From Eunapius fragilis (lineage: Eukaryota > Porifera > Demospongiae > Spongillida > Spongillidae): a DNA stretch of 64,000 nt. Positions within the stretch are counted from its first letter, which is position 1. Every line of letters begins with the position of its first letter. This document shows, one piece after another, positions 57,976-64,000 of this stretch. Where the stretch lies: positions 3,093,314-3,157,313 of the forward strand of contig OY811989.1 of NCBI GenBank assembly GCA_963681505.1, given 5' to 3'. The notes under the pieces are model-generated. The model saw nothing but the letters and a program-made list of their open reading frames with translations, did no database searches and was not told the DNA's origin. The translations under genes and the position numbers were made by a program.

Positions 57976-59550
57976 TCCTTTTTCTTCCTGCATGGGATTT
58001 GTGCAGTCTGCTATTCTATATACTGTCGGTCCAATAACCTTTACCACCCTATAAGGTCCTTGCCATGGTTTGTGGAATTTACGTGACAGACCCCTGGGTA
58101 TAGCAGGGCAATGCAGAAAAACCATGTCATTTACATGATATGAATCACCTTTGACATGGCAGTCATACACGTCTTTCTGGTGGAGTTGTTTCTTACGTGA
58201 ATATTCCCTTACTCTTGCATAGACTTGCTGCAACCGCCTCTTCAATTCCCGGCAGTACTGATGTTCTGATGTATAGCTCTCTACAGGAAGTGAGTACATC
58301 ACATCTTCTGGTAACCGTGGATCTCTTCCAAACATAAGGAAGAACGGAGTGGTCCCTGTAGTTTCATGCTTGCCTGTCCGGTAGGCAAGCAGCAACGTTG
58401 AAAGCTGTAGATCCCAATCTCGCTCGTTATCGGAAACAGCCATACTGAGCATGTCAATTAACGTTCTGTTAAAACGTTCCACTAGGCCATCCGACTCAGG
58501 ATGATAAGGTGTGGTACGAGTCTTCTTCACACCTAACAGTTGGCAGATGTCTCTGATAAGTCCCGACTCAAAGTTCCTGCCCTGGTCGGTGTGAATAGTA
58601 TCTGGAGTACCAAATCGACAAATAAATTCATTCACAACTACCTGGGCAATCGAGCTTGATTCCATGTCAGCTAAGGGGAACGCTTCCTTCCACTTCGTGA
58701 AGTAATCACCTATAACAAGTATGTATCGGTTACCTCGTGGGGTTACAGGCAAAGGTCCAAAAATATTTATGGCAATTCTTTGCAAGTGTCTTTCTGCCAA
58801 GCTGAGTTGCAACTGTGCTCTATTTTTCACCAGTGACTTCCTTGAGTTACACACAAGGCAGTCTGCACACCACTTATCCACTTCCCTCTTCTGCCCTGGC
58901 CAATAAAAGCGAACACGTACCTTCTCCAATGTCTTTTTAGCCCCAAGGTGCCCTGCTATACAGGAATCGTGGAGACTCCCTAACACTTCAGGAACCAGGG
59001 CTGCTGGCAGGATAAGTTGCAACCTCTTATTTTTTCCCCCACCCTGAATATCTTCCCATTGGCGATAAAGAATACCATCCTTAACCAATAGGTTACCCCT
59101 CTGGGTCCACAGGGATTTGAGTTGCCAGGTTGAATTTGGTGGACATTGCTGTGGAGTGATGCCTGACTCTACCCACTCCATGACAGCCCTGAGATTGGCA
59201 TCTGCTTCCTGAAGATTTCTGATATCCTGGTTGGGCCACACAGGTAGAATAGAAACTTCAGCTGCCATCATGACTTCGTCCACTTCCTCAAAGTCAGTGC
59301 AACTAAAATCCAGCCCACATTGACGGCACTGCCCACGAGAAAGAGCAACTGCATTACAATGCTGCTTACCTGGTCGATGTACTACTTCATAGTTGAACTC
59401 AGCCATCCCCTCCAGCCATCTTGCCACCTGGCCCTCTGGCTCTTTGAAACTATGAAGCCACTGCAATGCACTATGGTCAGTTCGCAATACAAATTTCCTT
59501 CCGTAAAGATAAGGTTGGAAATGGTGTGATGCCCACACCAAGGCCAACAT
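57964..59550 (-). pseudogene. pol: Gypsy 2 Pol, RNase H end and integrase
   Basis: Starts within RNase H (MLALVWASHHFQPYLYG, FVLRTDHSALQWL). The integrase zinc region is present (HDSCIAGHLGAKKTLEKV, CADCLVCNSRK), as are the catalytic blocks INIFGPLPVTPRGN, TIHTDQGRNFES and YHPESDGLVERFNRTL, with D, D and E. The C-terminal GPY/F module reads KFHKPWQGPYRVVKVIGP. The 5' side is cut off by the TRIM at 59564. Confidence 0.88.
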
Positions 59551-59558
59551 TTCTTTTC

Positions 59559-59563
59559 GTGTT
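59559..59563. other. Target site duplication GTGTT of the TRIM
   Basis: GTGTT precedes the first TRIM LTR and recurs at 60439-60443 after the second. Confidence 0.92.
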
Positions 59564-59789
59564 TGTGAGAGACCAGAGGTCTCTCTGAAGTCATAAGTTC
59601 ACACGGGTCAAAACGTGTCGAACTCGTGAAAGGGAACATTTAGTAGGCTTGTCTGTGGGTATATAATGGTGTGAACTGTGTGTATTCGGGGGTCGGGTGA
59701 TGAGATTAAGTGGCTAGCAGGTGGAACAACGTGAGCAGAGCAGCGCTAGCAGCGGGGCGCGCAGGCTGCGGCTAGATCGATCCATCACA
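59564..59789 (+). repeat. TRIM 5' LTR
   Basis: 226 bp, TGTGA...TCACA termini. GGTATATAATGG at about 59658-59669 looks like a TATA box for the LTR promoter. Confidence 0.93.
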
Positions 59790-59791
59790 TA

Positions 59792-59809
59792 TGGTGGCAG
59801 CGGTGGGAT
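59792..59809 (+). other. TRIM primer binding site (tRNA-Leu)
   Basis: TGGTGGCAGCGGTGGGAT starts 2 bases inside the 5' LTR. It is complementary to the 3' end of animal tRNA-Leu of the AAG/TAG type (...CCCACCGCTGCCA plus CCA), as I recall those sequences. Confidence 0.8.
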
Positions 59810-60193
59810 CCATCCGTGACAGTTGTGCAGGGAGACCCATGGATCCAGGAAGAGCGTACGCGCGTCTTGACTGCGCAGGTGTGAAGCTGAGGTGGACCTG
59901 GAGAAACGGAAGGCTTGCAGCTCATCCAAAAGTGGTAGACATGAGGGTAGCCGGCTCTAGTGCGAGTCTAGCGGTACCCAAGAGTGGAGAACCTGAGGGG
60001 TGTTGGAGTCGTTCCGATGCTAGGAGGACCTGCAGTAGTTTCCTGTGAGCCATCACGGACGTAGCCGTGCGAGAGATCAGAATAGAACGATAAAGCTAGC
60101 GGAGTATGTCTGAAGGGGATAAGGCGGAAAGATAAGCAGAGGCAGATAAGCAGAGGCAGGATGGAACGGTCGACAAAGGAATGGTGTTTGTCG

Positions 60194-60212
60194 CAGGAGA
60201 AGAAGAGAGGGG
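60194..60212 (+). other. TRIM polypurine tract
   Basis: AGGAGAAGAAGAGAGGGG directly precedes the second LTR. Confidence 0.85.
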
Positions 60213-60438
60213 TGTGAGAGACCAGAGGTCTCTCTGAAGTCATAAGTTCACACGGGTCAAAACGTGTCGAACTCGTGAAAGGGAACATTTAGTAGGCTTG
60301 TCTGTGGGTATATAATGGTGTGGACTGTGTGTATTCGGGGGTCGGGTGATGAGATTAATTGGCTAGCAGGTGGAACAACGTGAGCAGAGCAGCGCTAGCG
60401 GCGGGGCACGCAGGCTGCGGCTAGATCGATCCATCACA
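60213..60438 (+). repeat. TRIM 3' LTR
   Basis: Same 226-bp sequence as 59564-59789 with about four substitutions. Confidence 0.93.
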
Positions 60439-60443
60439 GTGTT

Positions 60444-61129
60444 GCACAATAGCGTCGCTCGGCTCTGGTAAGTGTTCAGCTTGCATATGCAATGACATGC
60501 TCCCTTCCCCCAACAACTTGTGATTAAACAGCGCCCAACCCATCATCACTTGCATCAGTGTCTAGCACAAACTTTGCACGAAAATTAGGCAGAACAAGAA
60601 CTGGAGCAGATGTCAGTACATTCTTAAGCTCAAAAAATGCATCCTTGCACTGCGAGGACCACACCCAATCTCTATCTTTACGTGCTAATGCATGCAACGG
60701 AGATGCGATGTGTGCAAAGTTTCTGATAAACCTGCGGTAGTATGATGCTAACCCTAAAAAGGACTGCAAATCTTTTAGACTAGATGGAATAGGCCAGTCT
60801 GCAATGCATCAAATTTTTTCCAGGTCTGTCTCTACCCCTTTTTCAGAAACCACATGTCCTAGGTGACAAACACTGGTCTATAGCAAATGACATTTTGACG
60901 GCTTGATCTTTAGCCCAGCCTTTCTAAGGCGGGCAAACACCTCCCCAAGTAATATCAAATGCTCTTCAACACTTTTACTATAAACAATAATATCATCAAG
61001 ATACACTAAACAGGATGACCAATGCAATCCAGCTAGAACCATTCCATTAACCTTTGAAATGTAGCGCAGAGGCATTGCATAACCCGAAGGGCATGACCCG
61101 AAACTGATAAAATCCAAAGGGGGTAACAA
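60444..61129 (-). pseudogene. pol: Gypsy 2 reverse transcriptase 3' part and RNase H start, with several stops
   Basis: RT catalytic box [16 protein letters not shown] (about 61010), then [10 protein letters not shown] followed by a TAG at about 60878. Next comes FLGLASYYRRFIRNFAHIAS and the RNase H start FVLDTDASDDGLGAV with TAA, and later TGA, before the TRIM. These are mostly single-base changes from sense codons. A frame change separates this part from the upstream Gag-Pol near 61050-61129. Confidence 0.85.
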
Positions 61130-63263
61130 AGGCGGTCTTTTCCTTGTCTTTTGGATGCAGTTCTACCTGCCAATAGCCACTGGCTAGATCTAAGGTTGAG
61201 AAATAGCAAGCCCCATCCAATGCATCTAGTGTTTCATCTATTCTAGGCAACGGTTGTGCATCTTTCTGGGTATTTTGATTTAATTTGCGAAAATCAATAC
61301 AAAATCTGACACCCCCATCTTTTTTCCGAACCAGTACAATTGGGGATGCCCATGGACCTGTACTTGGTTCTATAATACCATTATCCAGCATGTCATTCAA
61401 TAACTTACGCACTTGTGAATGCTGATGAAATGGTAGGCGTCTTGCACGTTGGCGGATGGGCTGCGTATCCCCAGTGCGTATATGATGGTAGAGCAATCTG
61501 GTACGACCAAGATCATCATTTGATAGAGCAATGATGTCCTTGAAGTCACGAAGCAACTCTTTGGCTCGCTGTCTTTCTTTATCCCCAAGTGTGAGTGCCT
61601 CCTCCAGCATTTTTTCTATCCTTTCTTCTAACAGGCTGTTTCTCTCCTCCTGCAGACCTGCTGAGTTCACTTTACAGCAATACTCTTGTACTGGCTCCAC
61701 AGTTCCTACATTCACCTTCTTACTGACCACAACTGGGGCTTGGGACGGGTTAAGAACCTGAATCATTATGCGCCCTGAAATTACAGGTGAGATGCAGCGT
61801 GCAACTACTCGGCCATATTCATTCATGAATTTTGCTAGTGGTTCAACTATACCAATCTCAGAAACTGGCCATGACTGTCCAGAAACAGTTGCTGCGAGAC
61901 GCATCTGGCTTGATGCTGGAATCTCAACTGATTCGGATGTCAACACAAAGCAAACCAATGAGTTGTCCATTTTCTCACTCCTGTCCACCATGGGAACATC
62001 CTTTCCCCCTGCTATGATGACATGCCGCCGCAGGTCTACCACGCACCCATACTGTGACATAAAATCAGTGCCCAATAGACATTCCTGAGTCAACTGCTGT
62101 GCCACTAAAACCAAATGATAACCAGACACTCCCCCTATGGATACCTTGACATTAGTTTCACCTAGAAGTTTCAACTTCTCTCCACTAGCTGTAACCACTG
62201 AACGGAGTACAGGCTGTAGTGTTCCCATCGTTTTGGCATGAATCTGTTTCCATACATCCTCACAAATCAGGGTGACCCCAGAACCTGTGTCCACCAACAT
62301 GTTTATTTCATGTCCACCAATTGAGCCTTTCACTGTTAGGAGGGAACTCACAGCAGCACTCTCAAAAATGCCAGGACACTCTTTCTTTAAATGCCCATAC
62401 TTCCCACACTTCCAGCAACCCCCTTTTCTCACCCTCTGATCACCACTGGGCCGTTTCTTTTGTATGTTCCTTGGGTCTTTCTGTGCCAATTGGTATTTCA
62501 GTTTATCCAGCTGTCTAGAGAGCTGCTCTATCTGAGCTGATAAACCTGGCTCCTTTTCTGTAGGCAGCGTTTCTTTCACCACTGCTGTGATAGAATTCTC
62601 ATCTCCCCCACGGTTTTTCACCACACCTTTTGCATCTGTACATAAAGCTTCTGCTTTTCTACCAGACTGTAACTTTCTTTGCGCATCCTCAACTCCTTCC
62701 TGCTGACTCGCCCATTTCACCGCCTCCTCCAGACTGGACGGCTTATCCCGCATAAGCTTCAACTGGATGCTGGGGGAACAAACACCATGTATAAATTGAT
62801 CTCTCACCATCTCCTTATGTTGCTCTCCAGACCAATTCGGATACGCCTTATCAGCCAACGCGCGAAGGGTTCCAATGTATTCAGGCAACCGTTCATTTGG
62901 TTTTTGCATCCGATGTTGAAACTTAGCTTGCCATTCCAATTCGTTGCCGTCAGGGTTGTACTGCGCCTTCAAGCATTCCGTTACGTCGCTGTATTCGGAG
63001 TCACTGTCTAGCCCCTGCTGCAAAACCACTCAGAATGGCTCATCATCCAATAAGGACAGAAGCTCGGCCACCCACTGTTCCGTTGAAATTCTGGCCTGAT
63101 GTGCATAGAGCTCGAATCTCCGTAACCATAGGGCCAAGTCGGATGTTGCAGAGAACCGTGCTGGTGGTCTCATGCTCATCCTCACTGCCCCTACCTGTAA
63201 AGGATTAGCGCCACTTGTGGGAACTTGCCTGTCAACCTCCATGTCTTGCTCTTCGGTGGCCAT
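61047..63263 (-). pseudogene. gag-pol: Gypsy 2 Gag, protease and start of RT
   Basis: Starts at ATG 63263 (MATEEQDMEVDRQVPTSG). Gag has a retrotransposon-type capsid helix region (FELYAHQARISTEQWV; then YNPDGNELEWQAKFQHRM, RDQFIHGVCSPSIQLKL), one TGA at 63030-63032, and one zinc knuckle CWKCGKYGHLKKEC (about 62405). Protease motif: MLVDTGSGVTLICED (about 62300). The RT begins with FHQHSQVRKLLNDMLDNGII and continues SPIVLVRKKDGGVRFCIDFR, DALDGACYFSTLDLASGYWQ and [13 protein letters not shown] before the frame is lost near 61060. Gag and Pol are in one frame with no separating stop. Confidence 0.88.
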
Positions 63264-63279
63264 CCCACTCCTGACACCA
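63262..63279 (-). other. Gypsy 2 primer binding site (tRNA-Leu), overlapping the gag start
   Basis: On the minus strand TGGTGTCAGGAGTGGGAT begins one base inside the 5' LTR. It is complementary to the 3' end of animal tRNA-Leu(CAG) (...CCCACTCCTGACA plus CCA). Its last two bases are the first two of the gag ATG (63263-63261). Confidence 0.82.
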
Positions 63280-63280
63280 C

Positions 63281-63450
63281 TGTAATGCCAGCCGCGTTCC
63301 GCGCAAGTAATAGATCCAAAGGACAGACTCAATGACAGCAGCAAAATCCACGTAATTACACAGTAGCACACGATATGTACCTACGCTCATACACCACACT
63401 TATACAACACTAGCATATACATGTTCAGACGTCTGACACCACATGTTACA
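63281..63450 (-). repeat. 5' LTR of gypsy 2 (170 bp)
   Basis: Same sequence as 57348-57517 with about four substitutions. An open frame runs through it into gag without a stop (see findings). Confidence 0.93.
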
Positions 63451-63480
63451 CATGTACATTTATAAATGTGTATACACTTC

Positions 63481-63991
63481 AAACCTTCCCAAAGTGGTAA
63501 TCCCTGTCTGCCAGCTCTTCGTGGCAGCCTGCGTGCTAATGGACTCTCTGTTTGGTTCTGAAAAGAACCATTTTCATCTTGCTCGATCTCGATCATAACC
63601 ACGATAACCACAATGCAGTCAATAATTATAATGTTATTCATCCGAAAATGGCTAACTTTTCAGAGCCAACGTTCGAGACAAACATTTTAGCGGCAGAGTA
63701 AACGAAACTTATCGTTAAACTAGCGTTTCAGATACAGATACCTGTCTTCTATGCATTGTTAAGGTACGGTAGCCAAAAATCAAAGCGATACGCGACAATC
63801 AGCTAGATGCGTTTCCCTCTAAAACAACACATTTGCAGCCGCGGTCCTCGAACCGTTTAGCGCATTCAACTTTCGACCCAACCAAGTAGTGCAGTTATAT
63901 ATGGGGTAGTTACATGGTTTAGCCTGATCTGTTTCCGAATAGGGGAGAAATCAGCTAAAAATGTTTTTTCTGGACAAGGAACACAAATTCC
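63481..63991 (-). repeat. Right arm of the foldback element
   Basis: Reverse complement of 56501-57007. The arm ends about 9 bases before the window edge, so the right-hand flank and any target duplication cannot be assessed. Confidence 0.9.
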
Positions 63992-64000
63992 CCAATATAG

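Larger units (their letters stand above)
59564..60438 (+). mobile_element. TRIM (terminal-repeat retrotransposon in miniature), 875 bp
   Basis: Two 226-bp LTRs (59564-59789 and 60213-60438; about four differences) start TGTGAGAGACC and end ATCCATCACA. They enclose 423 bp with a primer site and a purine tract but no protein gene. The target duplication is GTGTT. It sits inside the RNase H region of gypsy 2 in the opposite orientation. Removing it with one GTGTT rejoins the RNase H frame (RRYCATR to KEMLALV). It must be mobilised by another element's proteins. Confidence 0.95.
57348..63450 (-). mobile_element. Complete Ty3/gypsy element 2 (minus strand) with nested TRIM
   Basis: Two 170-bp direct repeats, TGTAAY...TTACA, at 57348-57517 and 63281-63450 differ at about four positions. 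They are flanked by CATG (57344-57347 and 63451-63454), a 4-bp target duplication. A primer site complementary to tRNA-Leu lies next to the 63281 edge and a purine tract next to 57517. The internal region encodes Gag-Pol in gypsy order. It is inactivated by stops and by an 875-bp TRIM. The near-identical LTRs suggest a fairly recent insertion. Confidence 0.95.

Overview
This is eukaryotic DNA, almost certainly from an animal. Introns are short (about 40-120 bp) with GT..AG borders. There is no bacterial gene organisation. Both tRNA primer sites of the LTR elements match animal cytosolic tRNA-Leu. The recognisable protein families (ZMYM1-like hAT, RAG1-like RING proteins, Plavaka/CACTA transposases, G2E3/HECT-like proteins) are ones I associate with sponges, cnidarians and other aquatic invertebrates. 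A demosponge or similar marine invertebrate is my best guess, but it is not provable from the window. No tRNA, rRNA or conserved housekeeping gene was recognised. Nearly everything identifiable is mobile DNA or its debris.

Region 1 (1-9 kb): two ~1.95 kb inverted arms (1228-3163 and 6718-8683) each carry a decayed gene. It has RAG1-like N-terminal zinc/RING modules and a conserved C-terminal piece. An intact hAT transposon (3571-6622, 849-aa transposase) sits between the arms. Region 2 (9-26 kb): gene fragments (9.9-10.9, 14.0-14.7, 18.5-19.1 kb), several small inverted-repeat elements (piggyBac-like at 12881-13440, mariner-like at 23565-23804, others at 19.24-20.75 and 20.88-21.22 kb), a ~300-bp dispersed repeat in two copies, and minisatellites.

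Region 3 (26534-45368) is the centrepiece. It is a Plavaka-type (CACTA superfamily) element with related ends. It has two divergent genes: an accessory coiled-coil gene on the minus strand and a multi-exon transposase on the plus strand. The first coding exon of the transposase encodes a C2H2 zinc finger. That exon is cut into three pieces by two further CACTA-like elements, each with inverted ends and a perfect 3-bp target duplication. Element A (28540-35700, TSD TTA) has an apparently open 7-exon transposase (about 1081 aa) and a divergent SAM-domain gene. Element B (35792-41359, TSD AGA) has no transposase and carries a satellite array and a ~1 kb minisatellite.

Region 4 (45.4-64 kb): a 5'-incomplete Ty3/gypsy element on the plus strand (47.9-51.5 kb); a decayed G2E3/HECT-like gene on the minus strand (51.6-55.5 kb) containing a small palindromic MITE; then a three-level nest. 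The outer layer is a foldback element with ~510-bp arms (56501-57007 and 63481-63991). It contains a complete but mutated minus-strand gypsy element (57348-63450, 170-bp LTRs, TSD CATG). That gypsy in turn contains an 875-bp TRIM (59564-60438, 226-bp LTRs, TSD GTGTT). Coordinates of exons are read by eye from splice motifs and open frames.
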